Part shown: piece after piece, positions 8,318-16,510 of the stretch
Numbering within the stretch: the stretch's first letter is position 1
Layout of the letters: every line of letters begins with the position of its first letter
Made by a program: the position numbers and the translations under genes
Assembly: GCA_036752825.1 (NCBI GenBank)
Contig: DAIORV010000004.1
Location: 1-64,000, forward strand
Length of the DNA stretch: 64,000 nt
From: UBA5177 sp002413265
Lineage (GTDB): Bacteria > Chloroflexota > UBA5177
Direction: 5' to 3'
Notes under the pieces: model-generated
What the model was told of the DNA's origin: nothing
Seen by the model: the letters and a program-made list of their open reading frames with translations, nothing else
Databases searched by the model: none

Positions 8318-8773
8318 ATGAGCGAGAAATATCGAACCACCGCCTTCTTCAATGGCGTCAGTACCTTCAAGAGTGCCTTCCCCGACCTGCAAGATGCCCT
8401 CATCGAGTGGCGTGAAAGGCGCGATCCTGAAGACGAAAAAGCCGGCGAGCCGCGCAAGACCGGGTTCCGGAGGGGGAATTTCACCCAAGGGGTAGTGCCC
8501 TGCTCTAATCCTGACTGCCACGAGGGTGGATACGAGATAGACAGATTGGTCGCATACATGCTCGCGAACGAAGAGTCGGCGCGAGAAGGCATGATGCTCT
8601 GTTCGGGTCACGAGGTCGGGGAAGAGGCGAAGCGCGGACCCGTGCGCTGCCCTCACCGGATCGAGTACAGAGCGACGCTGATTCCTCGGACGGAGGAGGA
8701 TGTTCCCCGACAGAAGCCCAGCCACCGACGGGGTAGGTATCGTCCTCGACGCCGGGAGCACGCTTCTCCCTAA
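8318..8773 (+). CDS. Hypothetical protein with possible zinc-binding cysteines
   Basis: 151 residues from an ATG with a strong GGGGAGG ribosome site seven bases upstream. It contains spaced cysteines (VPCSNPDCHEGG, then LCSGHE, then VRCPHRIEY) that could bind a metal. I do not recognise the family. The last ~20 residues are arginine-rich, unlike the rest, and the stop codon falls inside a tRNA 3' fragment, so the native C-terminus may have been replaced by a recombination event. Probably a real gene because of ribosome site, composition and continuous reading. Confidence 0.55.
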   Translation: MSEKYRTTAFFNGVSTFKSAFPDLQDALIEWRERRDPEDEKAGEPRKTGFRRGNFTQGVVPCSNPDCHEGGYEIDRLVAYMLANEESAREGMMLCSGHEVGEEAKRGPVRCPHRIEYRATLIPRTEEDVPRQKPSHRRGRYRPRRREHASP

Positions 8774-8814
8774 TAACCTGCAGGTCGCAGGTTCGAATCC
8801 TGCTAGGCCCACCA
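8769..8814 (+). pseudogene. 3' half of a tRNA (Met/Ile-CAU-like), 5' half missing
   Basis: The stretch holds an intact T arm (GCAGG TTCGAAT CCTGC), variable loop AGGTC, the 3' strand of an anticodon stem (CCTGC), and an acceptor 3' strand ending TAGGCCCACCA with encoded CCA. The anticodon-loop remnant reads CTAATAA, one base from the CTCATAA of CAU tRNAs. Upstream there is no matching GCAGG anticodon 5' strand, D arm, or GGGCCTA acceptor strand, so this cannot fold as a tRNA. It looks like an attachment-site or recombination scar. Confidence 0.65.
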
Positions 8815-8834
8815 AGATCCGCTCGATATCGGCG

Positions 8835-8863
8835 TAGACATCGCCCAAGACGCGTTGTACAAT
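8835..8863 (+). promoter_or_regulatory. Promoter for the SnoaL-like gene
   Basis: TAGACA (8835-8840), a 17-base spacer, then TACAAT (8858-8863), about 85 bases before the ATG at 8950. Confidence 0.5.
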
Positions 8864-8949
8864 CCTCCACATAGTGCGGTCTCATGAGAGAGTGGAGCGT
8901 TTCGTTCCGATCCGCCTGGCGATCATCTGCAACGGGCTGAGGAAACGAA

Positions 8950-9387
8950 ATGGAACGAGCGCGATATGGTGTCCGCGACGAAATTCGAGAGACCGCGGAG
9001 AAGTTTTACCGCGCCATCTCCAACAAGAACCTGAAGGCCGTTGAGTCAATTTGGGCGCACGAAGCGTACGCGGCGGTAGCCGGTCGTTCCGGGCAAATTC
9101 GCCTCGGGTGGCCGGCCGTGCAGAGCTACTGGGACTTGCGCTTCCGCCAGCTCGAGGACACACACGTTCAGGCTAGACTGCGCAACTCTGTTTGCCATGC
9201 CGTCGGTGACGTTGGATGGCTCTCAGGCACAGAAATCAGAACGGTAACGAACGGAGACGAGAAGCGCCAAGAAGAACTGCGCATGACCTGTGTGCTCGAG
9301 CGCAGGGCCTCCGGTTGGCAGATTGTGTCCTACCATGCCTCAGAGCCCGCCGAGAATCTAGGGGCCGAGCTGGCTCCAGCCTCTTGA
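8950..9387 (+). CDS. SnoaL-like / NTF2-fold protein
   Basis: 145 residues fitting a single NTF2-like (SnoaL/DUF4440) cone: an N-terminal helix pair (IRETAEKFYRAISNKNLKAV) with the W in SIWAHEAY, strands around VGWLSGTEIRTV and LRMTCVLERRASGWQIVSYH. Such proteins are small enzymes or ligand-binding proteins; nothing here identifies a substrate. Its stop codon overlaps the -35 of the ribosomal-protein promoter that follows. Confidence 0.75.
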   Translation: MERARYGVRDEIRETAEKFYRAISNKNLKAVESIWAHEAYAAVAGRSGQIRLGWPAVQSYWDLRFRQLEDTHVQARLRNSVCHAVGDVGWLSGTEIRTVTNGDEKRQEELRMTCVLERRASGWQIVSYHASEPAENLGAELAPAS

Positions 9388-9413
9388 TCGGCTTCTCTTA
9401 GGATTGATACAAT
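9384..9413 (+). promoter_or_regulatory. Promoter of rplU-rpmA-tRNA-Ala
   Basis: TTGATC (9384-9389), 18-base spacer, TACAAT (9408-9413). The start point would fall near 9420, giving a ~65-base leader for rplU. Confidence 0.6.
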
Positions 9414-9417
9414 GGCC

Positions 9418-9441
9418 GTGGCGGCCTCTCGGGGCCGCTAC
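9418..9441 (+). promoter_or_regulatory. rplU leader hairpin
   Basis: A nine-pair stem (GTGGCGGCC / GGCCGCTAC, one G-U pair, loop TCTCGG) lies at the very start of the predicted transcript. Position and form resemble ribosomal protein L21 leader structures seen in other bacteria; no U-run follows, so it is not a terminator. Autoregulation by L21 is an inference. Confidence 0.45.
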
Positions 9442-9484
9442 TTGTTGGTGCGCATCGCGCCGAGACCAGTTAAAGGAATGTTTC

Positions 9485-9802
9485 ATGCCATTCGCCGTAG
9501 TCCAGACGGGCGGAAAACAGCACCGCGTCGAGCCCGGACAGATCATCGAGGTCGAAAAGCTAGCGGCGGATGAGGGTGCGACGATCGAGCTGACCGAGGT
9601 CTTGCTCGTGTCGGACGACGCTGGAATCCGCCAAGGAAACCCGTGGGTTGAGGGAACCAAAGTTGTCGCAACGGTCCTCAAACAAACCCGCGCCCGCAAG
9701 ATCATCGTCTTCAAGTACAAACCGAAGACGCGCTATCGAAAAAAGAGCGGTCACCGTCAGTGGATTACCCGAGTTCAAGTGCAGGACATCGTCACAGCTT
9801 AG
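9485..9802 (+). CDS. rplU: 50S ribosomal protein L21
   Basis: 105 residues. The start MPFAVVQTGGKQHRVEPG is the standard L21 N-terminus, and the C-terminal basic run KPKTRYRKKSGHRQ is typical. The ATG at 9485 has AAAGGA upstream. It is followed after 15 bases by rpmA, the conserved L21-L27 pair; the small gene sometimes found between them (ysxB) is absent. Confidence 0.97.
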   Translation: MPFAVVQTGGKQHRVEPGQIIEVEKLAADEGATIELTEVLLVSDDAGIRQGNPWVEGTKVVATVLKQTRARKIIVFKYKPKTRYRKKSGHRQWITRVQVQDIVTA

Positions 9803-9817
9803 ATTGGGGAAGGCCTA

Positions 9818-10072
9818 ATGGCACATAAAAAGGGCGTAGGTAGCTCGAAAAACGGTCGTGACAGCGAGTCGAAACGTCTCGGCGTCAAAGTGCAGGACGG
9901 AACCTTTATCCGAGCCGGTGGCATCATTGTTCGCCAGCGAGGCACGCAGAAGGTCCCCGGCCTGAACGTTGGGTTAGGCAACGACCACACAATTTACGCT
10001 AGCATCGACGGCACGGTTCGGTTCGACACCCGTGACGGCAGAACCCGCGTCAACGTCGCGCCCCTCGCCTAG
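9818..10072 (+). CDS. rpmA: 50S ribosomal protein L27
   Basis: 84 residues beginning MAHKKGVGSSKNGRDS, the conserved flexible N-terminus that reaches the peptidyl-transferase centre, with no cleavable N-terminal extension of the Firmicutes kind. GGIIVRQRGT and HTIYASIDGTVRF are typical. A tRNA-Ala gene starts 12 bases after the stop, so it is probably on the same transcript. Confidence 0.97.
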   Translation: MAHKKGVGSSKNGRDSESKRLGVKVQDGTFIRAGGIIVRQRGTQKVPGLNVGLGNDHTIYASIDGTVRFDTRDGRTRVNVAPLA

Positions 10073-10084
10073 CGCTTCACCTTT

Positions 10085-10160
<76 letters not shown>

Positions 10161-10168
10161 GACATAAT

Positions 10169-10545
10169 TCAGGCCAGGCGAGGGCGCTCGGCGTATGCTT
10201 GTTTGTTCGGGACTGTCCCCCTGGAGGCCGCCCACGTAGAGGCTTGTCGACTCATCGAGTCCTTGACGACGTCACGCTCTTGCTCGAGGGCGGCAGAGCC
10301 GTATTCCGGCTTGCCTGACGGCTGGTAGATGTGGGCGACGACCCCAAGGCTGGTGGTCTTATTGTCGATGAGTTCAAGAGCGGTTGGGGTGGCCCCGTCG
10401 CCGAAAAGGCGCTTGCCGTTGCTCAAGACGACCGGGTGGATGAGCAGGCGGTACTCGTCGATTAGGTCGTGTTTCATGAGCGTCCCCATGAGTGTCGCGC
10501 TGCCATGTACCTGGAGCTCGTTGCCGGGCCGGTCCCTCAGCAGCC
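10169..10545 (-). pseudogene. C-terminal fragment of a dihydrofolate-reductase-like (RibD_C) protein
   Basis: From about 10545 down to 10304 the minus strand reads as the second half of a small RibD/DHFR-like reductase (ELQVHGSATLMGTLMKHD, YRLLIHPVVLSNGKRLFGDG, TTSLGVV), then ~45 unrelated residues to the stop next to the tRNA-Ala. The N-terminal ~100 residues with the cofactor site are absent: the PadR gene occupies that position in another frame. Similar reductases are often paired with PadR-type regulators, so this is probably a relic cut by recombination. Confidence 0.65.
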
Positions 10546-10575
10546 TATGCCTGCCGGTTTCGTCGTGTCCCGAGA

Positions 10576-11247
10576 TCAGTCCTTCACGTGTCTGGTCTCG
10601 CCAGCCTCTGTTTTGTCGTCCTTGACCGCTCGACGAGCGCGTGCGATCGTTTCTGCGATCACTTCGGATTCGTAGGTGGCTTGGCGTGGGTCGTCTGGCC
10701 AGGTTTCGACGATGGTGGCCGCCCATCGTGCCCAGTTCAGGACAAGTAAGTAGAAGTCGGTGATAAACCTGCTTGTGAGCTGAAGTTCGGGTAGTCGCTC
10801 GGGGAAGAGGCCTTCTCCTTCGGCGTAGCGCTCGCCGACGGGGAGGCTCTCAGCGCACCGGGCCCGCGCCCAGCCTTGGGCGGCTAGCAGAGTGGCGAGG
10901 GTGTCGGCTTTCGTGCCGTTCTCGGAGAAAAACACCTTGAGGAGCTGTTCGAACTCGATAACTGGTCCCTCGCCAGGGTGTTGCAGCCAAGTGGCCAGCG
11001 CCCGGCGGCCCTTGGCGGTGATGGTGTAGACGGTGCGGGTGCGTTGTCCATTCTGTTCGGTGGATGCGCGGGCGAGTCCGTGGTCGACGAGCTTCTTCGG
11101 TTCCTCGTAGAGCTTGCTGACAGCGCGGGGCCAGATCCGTCCGAGGGAGCGGTCCATCTGCTGGGTGAGCTCGTAGCTGCTCCAGGGCTTGATAGACAGT
11201 AGCCCCAGCACGGCGTAGGAGGTGGTGGTCGGCGAGCCTCTTGACAT
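10576..11247 (-). CDS. PadR family transcriptional regulator
   Basis: 223 residues. An N-terminal winged helix (YAVLGLLSIKPWSSYELTQQM ... LYEEPKKLVDHGLAR ... YTITAKGRRALATWL) is followed by a C-terminal helical dimerisation domain. It has an AAGGGAG ribosome site four bases before the ATG. It is divergent from a methyltransferase gene across 63 bases that contain a palindrome, so it probably represses that gene and itself, responding to an unknown ligand. Base composition is more GC-rich than flanking housekeeping genes. Confidence 0.88.
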   Translation of the reverse strand: MSRGSPTTTSYAVLGLLSIKPWSSYELTQQMDRSLGRIWPRAVSKLYEEPKKLVDHGLARASTEQNGQRTRTVYTITAKGRRALATWLQHPGEGPVIEFEQLLKVFFSENGTKADTLATLLAAQGWARARCAESLPVGERYAEGEGLFPERLPELQLTSRFITDFYLLVLNWARWAATIVETWPDDPRQATYESEVIAETIARARRAVKDDKTEAGETRHVKD

Positions 11248-11262
11248 GATACTCCCTTTGGA

Positions 11263-11277
11263 AGTAAGATGTTTACT
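11263..11277. promoter_or_regulatory. Candidate PadR operator in a divergent promoter region
   Basis: AGTAA GATGT TTACT is an interrupted palindrome centred between the divergent PadR and methyltransferase genes; a second, wider inverted pair (ATACTC at about 11249-11254 and GAGTAT further right) encloses it. Position and symmetry fit a PadR-family operator; binding is inferred. Confidence 0.45.
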
Positions 11278-11310
11278 ACCTAAGAGAGTATAGCGCGGGA
11301 GGTGGTGTCG

Positions 11311-12168
11311 ATGACAGAGTCAACAGCGTTGGAAGTGGACCCGACCAACACCGGGCAAGCCCGGGCCTGGGACGGCGATGAAGGCAGCTATTGGGCTGCG
11401 CATGCCGAGCGCTTCGACCGGGGAGTGGCCGCCTACCACGACACCTTCATGGCCGCGGCCGGCATTGCCAGTGGCGAGCGGGTGCTCGACATCGGCTGCG
11501 GCACCGGACAGACGACCCGCGACGCCGCCCGAGCAGCCAGCGAAGGCTCGGCGTTGGGCGTAGACTTGTCGGTTCGGATGATCGAGCTGGCCCGCGGTCT
11601 CGCCGCCGAGGCCGGCATCGGCAACGCGACCTTCGAGCAGGCCGACGCCCAGATCCACCCCTTCACTGCCGGGTCGTTCGATGCCACCATCTCGCGCACC
11701 GGAACGATGTTCTTTGGCGATCCGCAAGCGGCCTTCGCGAACATCGCTCAAGCCGTACGTCAGGGCGGCCGACTGACGATGTTGGTGTGGCAGGGGCTCG
11801 AGTCGAACGAGTGGATCCGCGAGCTCAGCGGCGCGTTGGCTGCTGGGCGGGATCTCCCAACGCCGCCGGTGGGTGCTCCTGGACCGTTTGCACTCGCCGA
11901 TCCTGACCGGGTCAGGAACCTCCTGAGTTCTGCGGGCTACTCGGGCGTCGAGCTCGAGGCGCTGCACGCGCGGATCTGGTTCGGTTCCGATCCCGACGAC
12001 GCGCACCCCTTCGTGCTCGGACTGATGGGCTGGATGCTCGAGGGTCTGGACCCCAGCGGGCGCGAGCGGGCGCTGGACGCGCTCAGAGCTACCGTCAATG
12101 CCCATTCAACTAGCGACGGAGTCACCTTCGCCTCCGGTGCTTGGCTGATTCGGGCCCGGCGGGGTTGA
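11311..12168 (+). CDS. Class I SAM-dependent methyltransferase
   Basis: 285 residues from the ATG at 11311 (ribosome site GGGAGG eight bases upstream; two in-frame GTG codons just before it are less likely). SAM motif I is VLDIGCGTGQTTRDAA, then GVDLSVRMIELAR and the D-x-A-F-like region FDATISRTGTMFF. The C-terminal part resembles SAM methyltransferases found beside PadR regulators in actinobacteria. Substrate unknown. Followed by an overlapping-spacing YciI gene; the two probably form an operon controlled by the divergent PadR. Confidence 0.85.
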   Translation: MTESTALEVDPTNTGQARAWDGDEGSYWAAHAERFDRGVAAYHDTFMAAAGIASGERVLDIGCGTGQTTRDAARAASEGSALGVDLSVRMIELARGLAAEAGIGNATFEQADAQIHPFTAGSFDATISRTGTMFFGDPQAAFANIAQAVRQGGRLTMLVWQGLESNEWIRELSGALAAGRDLPTPPVGAPGPFALADPDRVRNLLSSAGYSGVELEALHARIWFGSDPDDAHPFVLGLMGWMLEGLDPSGRERALDALRATVNAHSTSDGVTFASGAWLIRARRG

Positions 12169-12179
12169 GGAGCGCCCCG

Positions 12180-12512
12180 GTGAGCTACTTCGCTGTATTT
12201 CGCGAGGCCGGTCCGGCGTGGGAGGACGGGAAAGGCGCGTTCAGCCAACCCGCAGTCAACGAGCACGCGGCGTACATAAGCGCGCTCGCCGATGAGGGAG
12301 TCGTTGTCTTCGCCGGCCCGCTGGCAGGAAGCGAGCAGGGCCGTATCCGCGTGCTGCTCATCGCTGACGCAGAGGACGAAAACACGATCCACGCCTGCCT
12401 TGCCGAGGACCCGTGGCAACGCACCAACCGAATCGTGACGACCAGCGTCGAGCCGTGGCACCTCTTCGTCGGCGCAGAACGACTCGCAGCCGTGCATGAC
12501 ATCCGAGCGTGA
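12180..12512 (+). CDS. YciI-family (dimeric alpha+beta barrel) protein
   Basis: 110 residues. The GTG at 12180 is chosen because GAGGAG lies seven bases upstream and the protein then starts at the fold's first strand (YFAVFREAGPAW). Family features include HAAYISALADEGVVVFAGPL and a C-terminal WHLF segment. YciI-like proteins are ferredoxin-fold dimers, some with dehalogenase-like or muconolactone-isomerase-like activity; no function can be assigned here. Last gene of the PadR-controlled cassette. Confidence 0.72.
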   Translation: MSYFAVFREAGPAWEDGKGAFSQPAVNEHAAYISALADEGVVVFAGPLAGSEQGRIRVLLIADAEDENTIHACLAEDPWQRTNRIVTTSVEPWHLFVGAERLAAVHDIRA

Positions 12513-12580
12513 GGGGTGCGCTTCTCGCCCTCAAACGCATGGCCAGCTGACCACGTCCCCCAACCGGGGAGGCCCTGGCC

Positions 12581-12937
12581 TCATACCGGACCGCCGACGG
12601 CGTCGTTGGCCCTTTCCGCCGGGGACCTGGGCTCGGCCGGTTCTAGTCGATAACTCTGCCGCCCGACACGAACCCGACACAGGTATGGCGGTCGGTTCGA
12701 GGGGACCTTCATGCGCTGCATGGTTTTGAAGACCGTCGTCTCGGCATATCGGGTCCTCGCTGCCGTCATCTCTGCGTATACCTCACGTATCGTGAACACG
12801 TGCGCATCCGTGTGCCTCTGAAGCGCCACCAGAGCGGCCACGACCTCGTCCTGACAGTTTCTGGCGGCGAGCTTCCGGCCTCCAATCCGGAACGAGCCGC
12901 CGGCTACCCTGGGGCCGGGGCTCGTATTTGGAGGCAT
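12581..12937 (-). CDS. Small winged-helix-like DNA-binding protein
   Basis: About 118 residues. The core reads DEVVAALVALQRHTDAHVFT, EVYAEMTAARTRYAETTVFK, and ends LCRVRVGRQSYRLEP, a pattern of helices and a basic wing seen in short unclassified wHTH domains of actinobacteria and relatives. The start is uncertain: the ATG at 12937 is given because a frame reaching back to 12973 would overlap the predicted leuS promoter. Role unknown. Confidence 0.5.
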   Translation of the reverse strand: MPPNTSPGPRVAGGSFRIGGRKLAARNCQDEVVAALVALQRHTDAHVFTIREVYAEMTAARTRYAETTVFKTMQRMKVPSNRPPYLCRVRVGRQSYRLEPAEPRSPAERANDAVGGPV

Positions 12938-12954
12938 CACTCCACCAGTCACTA

Positions 12955-12983
12955 TTGGGACAACGCCATGCATGGCTTATCTT
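12955..12983 (+). promoter_or_regulatory. Predicted promoter of the leuS T-box leader
   Basis: TTGGGA (12955-12960), 17-base spacer, TATCTT (12978-12983). Start point would be near 12990, at the 5' edge of a T-box Stem I-like sequence. Confidence 0.5.
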
Positions 12984-12988
12984 GAATA

Positions 12989-13303
<315 letters not shown>

Positions 13304-13322
13304 GATTTCCTGGAGGAAGCAC

Positions 13323-15794
13323 ATGGCAATCATCGAAAATGGACGAACCAAATACATTCCCCAGCAGTTCGAGCGGAAATGGCAGGACCGCTGGGAAGAG
13401 GAAGGCCTGTACAGAGCGCAGGACTTCTCCGACAAGCCGAAGTACTACCTACTAGACTTCTTCCCTTACCCGTCGGGCGACGGTCTTCATGTGGGCCATT
13501 CGAAGCAGTACGTAGGGACGGATGTAGCCACCCGCTTCAGACGTATGAGGGGGGACAACGTAATGCATCCCATGGGCTGGGATGCCTTTGGTCTACCGGC
13601 CGAGAACGAAGCAATTCTGCAGCAGATTCCGCCGTACGAGAACGTGCCCAAAAACGTCGCCAATTTCAAGCGACAGCTTCGTCTGCAAGGCATCTCCTAC
13701 GACTGGAGTCGCGAGATCAACTCCTCCGAGCCCGACTACTATCGCTGGACTCAGTGGCTGTTTCTATTGATGTTCAAGCGTGGATTGGCTTACAGGGGCA
13801 TCGGCATGCAGTGGTGGTGCCCGCAATGTAAGACCATCCTGGCCAACGAGCAGGTGGAGAACGGCTACTGCTGGCGTCATCACGATCAGCTGGTCGAAAA
13901 AGTGGCGTTGGAGCAGTGGTACTTCCGGATCACCGACTACGCGGAAGAGCTCCTGGAGTCCCTGAACCATCTGAGCTGGCCCGAACGCATCATTCTGATG
14001 CAGCGAAACTGGATTGGTAAGAGCACGGGCGCGGATATCACATTTCAGGCTCGAGATGCTCAAGGAGTCGAGTATCCCATCAGGGTCTTTACGACGCGGC
14101 CGGACACAATATACGGCGCTACGTTCATGGTCTTGTCGCCGGAGCACCCACTGGTCGATGTTCTGACGACCGAGGAGCACAGGGCGCGAGTGACGCAGTA
14201 CCAGCAGCAGGCGGCCAGGCAGAGTGAGATCGAGAGGCTCTCCGCTGAGCGCGAGAAGACCGGAGTCCCAACCGGCGGCCACGCCATCAACCCGTTCACT
14301 AACAAAGAGATTCCGGTGTGGGTCGCGGATTACGTGCTCATGAGCTACGGCACCGGAGCCATCATGGCCGTCCCAGGAGGCGACGAGCGCGACTGGGAGT
14401 TCGCAAAAAAGTACAGTCTGCCCATCGTCCGAGTTGTCGAGCCGCCCAGCCCCACGGAGGGGTCGGATGACGTCTATGCGGGTATCGGCGTGATGGTGAA
14501 TTCGGGTCCCTACGAGGGCATGCAGAGCGAAGACGCCAAGAGCCGGATCATCGCCGAGCTCGAACAGCGCAGTGTCGGCCACGCGGCGACCAACTACCGC
14601 ATGCGCGATTGGCTGGTCTCTCGGCAGCGTTACTGGGGCGCTCCCATACCCATCGTCTACTGCGAGAGTTGCGGCATCGTTCCAGTGCCGGAGGAAGATT
14701 TGCCGGTCCTGCTGCCGACCCTGGAACACTTCGAGCCCGGTGAAGACGGCAGGTCACCCCTGGCCCTGGATCCGGACTTTGTCAACGCTCCCTGTCCAAA
14801 GTGCGGGGGCTCCGGCCGTCGTGAAACCGATACGTTGGACACCTTCGTCGACTCGTCCTGGTACTACCTGCGTTTCTGCAGCCCACACGACGATCAAGCA
14901 CCATTTGATCGAACCGCTGTCCGCTATTGGTGTCCGCTGGACCTGTACGTCGGTGGTGCCGAGCATGCAGTGATGCATCTGCTCTATTTCCGCTTTTTCA
15001 CTAAAGTACTCGCGGATGCCGGTCTGGTGGAGTTTAGGGAGCCGGCGCCACGACTCCTCAACCAGGGAACCATGCATGCGCCCGACGGCAAACGCATGTC
15101 CAAGTCGAAGCACAACGTGATCACGCCGGACAGCGTTGCCGAGCAGTTCGGCGCGGACACCCTGCGTGGCTACATCGTGTTCATGAGTCCGTATACCGGC
15201 GACGCGCAGTGGGATCCGCAAGGCATCAACGGCATCCATCGCTGGCTGGGTCGCGTCTGGGATCTGTGTCAGAAACCAGCACGGAAGTCAGCCGACCGAG
15301 AGCCACAGGCTGAAGAGCTGAAGCGCTGGGTGCACAAGACGATCAAACGTGTGACGGCGGATATGGAATCGCTCGAGTTCAACACGGCGGTAAGCGCTTT
15401 AATGGAACTGACGAATGCGCTTCAGAGGCTGCGCCCCGCTCTCGAGGGCTCAGAGGCCTGGGGATGGGGAGTGCGTTCTCTGTTGACGTTGGTTGCCCCG
15501 ATCGCTCCTCACATCACCGAAGAGCTCTGGCATAGCCTGGGGCACCAACGCAGCATCCACCTTGAGAGCTGGCCAACCTACGACGATGCTCTGACTCTGG
15601 ACGAGGTCGTCACTGTGGTCATTCAGGTCAACGGCAAGCTCCGCGACCGCCTGGAGGTGCCACGTGGGACGGAGATGCAGTCCGTCCAGGAACAAGCACT
15701 GGCAAGCAAGCGGGTGCAGCCCTACGTCGAGGGTAATCAGATCGTCAAAGTGATTACCGTGCCCGACAAGTTGGTGAATATAGTCGTACGCTAG
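13323..15794 (+). CDS. leuS: Leucyl-tRNA synthetase
   Basis: 823 residues, full length. Class I signatures: HVGHSKQYVGTD (HIGH) near residue 55 and KRMSKSKHN (KMSKS). The CP1 editing domain is intact (TTRPDTIYGATF, GTGAIMAVPGGDERD). A zinc-type insertion (CESCG ... CPKCGGSG) is present, as in bacterial LeuRS. The ATG at 13323 has GGAGG eight bases upstream. Expression is probably controlled by the T-box terminator/antiterminator that ends 20 bases before the start codon. Confidence 0.96.
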   Translation: MAIIENGRTKYIPQQFERKWQDRWEEEGLYRAQDFSDKPKYYLLDFFPYPSGDGLHVGHSKQYVGTDVATRFRRMRGDNVMHPMGWDAFGLPAENEAILQQIPPYENVPKNVANFKRQLRLQGISYDWSREINSSEPDYYRWTQWLFLLMFKRGLAYRGIGMQWWCPQCKTILANEQVENGYCWRHHDQLVEKVALEQWYFRITDYAEELLESLNHLSWPERIILMQRNWIGKSTGADITFQARDAQGVEYPIRVFTTRPDTIYGATFMVLSPEHPLVDVLTTEEHRARVTQYQQQAARQSEIERLSAEREKTGVPTGGHAINPFTNKEIPVWVADYVLMSYGTGAIMAVPGGDERDWEFAKKYSLPIVRVVEPPSPTEGSDDVYAGIGVMVNSGPYEGMQSEDAKSRIIAELEQRSVGHAATNYRMRDWLVSRQRYWGAPIPIVYCESCGIVPVPEEDLPVLLPTLEHFEPGEDGRSPLALDPDFVNAPCPKCGGSGRRETDTLDTFVDSSWYYLRFCSPHDDQAPFDRTAVRYWCPLDLYVGGAEHAVMHLLYFRFFTKVLADAGLVEFREPAPRLLNQGTMHAPDGKRMSKSKHNVITPDSVAEQFGADTLRGYIVFMSPYTGDAQWDPQGINGIHRWLGRVWDLCQKPARKSADREPQAEELKRWVHKTIKRVTADMESLEFNTAVSALMELTNALQRLRPALEGSEAWGWGVRSLLTLVAPIAPHITEELWHSLGHQRSIHLESWPTYDDALTLDEVVTVVIQVNGKLRDRLEVPRGTEMQSVQEQALASKRVQPYVEGNQIVKVITVPDKLVNIVVR

Positions 15795-16157
15795 CTACCC
15801 GTGCCTCACGTGTGAGTGCTGTGCAGGCTTGTGGTGAGCCGACGTCGCACTCGCTAGCGAACCGCCAATTCCAAGGACTCCCAACGCCATGCCTGAGGCA
15901 AGCGCCAGCGCAAGACCAATTTGAGTTCTTCGCTTTGGCCGGTAGACCGTGTCGAACTGGGTAACGATTTCGTCCGGGTTCCCCAAACGGGAGAGGCTTT
16001 CTCGTGCCGCATCCGGCGGCGTCAGACCGCTTAGCTCCAGCTCCCGTCGCGAGTCTTCAAGGTGAGCTCGAAGCTCCCGCTCGATGGATCGGCGCATGCG
16101 CGCCGATACTCTCAAAGTCCGTGTCAGCTGTTCGACGGCATCTCGTCCCATGATCAT
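15795..16157 (-). CDS. HAAS-domain membrane protein (PadR partner)
   Basis: About 120 residues. The N-terminal ~75 residues are a HAAS-like helical domain (RRSIERELRAHLEDSRREL ... SLSRLGNPDEIVTQFDTVY), followed by one membrane helix (IGLALALASGMALGVLGIGG) and a His-rich tail. HAAS/DUF1700 proteins are regularly encoded next to PadR regulators; here the start (ATG 16157, possibly 16151) overlaps the PadR stop as ATGA. Function unknown. Convergent with leuS, stops touching. Confidence 0.75.
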   Translation of the reverse strand: MIMGRDAVEQLTRTLRVSARMRRSIERELRAHLEDSRRELELSGLTPPDAARESLSRLGNPDEIVTQFDTVYRPKRRTQIGLALALASGMALGVLGIGGSLASATSAHHKPAQHSHVRHG

Positions 16158-16510
16158 GATGCCTCGTGAAAGTCTAGTCCCAGGGTGCCGGTTACCCGGG
16201 ACATCGCGTGCACGAACGACTGCCATTCGGTCAATTTTTCCTCGAGAGCGTTCTTGCCCTTGCCCGTCAGGGCGTAGTAGCGACGTTCGCTCCCGCTCGG
16301 CATGGTTTCCCATCGTGCAGATAGAAGTCCCTGCTTCTCGAGGCGATGAAGGATTGGATATAGCGTGCCCTCCTTGAAGCGAAAGAAGCCTTCGCTGCGC
16401 CGTTCCAGTTCCTTGAGCACGTGGTAGCCGTGCATCTCCCCCTGCACGAAGGCGGAGAGAACGAGCGTGTCTGCGGCGCCCTTTAGCAACTCTCTGGAGT
16501 AGCTAGCCAT
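16154..16510 (-). CDS. PadR family transcriptional regulator
   Basis: 118 residues, a one-domain PadR of the short (LadR/PadR-s1) type: GAADTLVLSAFVQGEMHGYHV, FRFKEGTLYPILHRLEKQGL, RRYYALTGKGKNALEEKL. The ATG at 16510 has AGGAG nine bases upstream. It overlaps the 3' end of lepB by eight bases and the HAAS gene by four, so all three are one transcript. The usual target of such pairs is their own operon or an adjacent transporter. Confidence 0.88.
   Translation of the reverse strand: MASYSRELLKGAADTLVLSAFVQGEMHGYHVLKELERRSEGFFRFKEGTLYPILHRLEKQGLLSARWETMPSGSERRYYALTGKGKNALEEKLTEWQSFVHAMSRVTGTLGLDFHEAS

Noticed and set aside
8769..8814. Intron-containing tRNA with its 5' exon further upstream
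   Set aside because: No GGGCCTA acceptor strand or D arm was found between 8250 and 8770, so a group I intron cannot be supported.
8505..8885. Minus-strand frame with the sequence SRIRTCDLQ
   Set aside because: This peptide is the well-known antisense translation of a tRNA T arm; here it comes from the tRNA fragment at 8769-8814.
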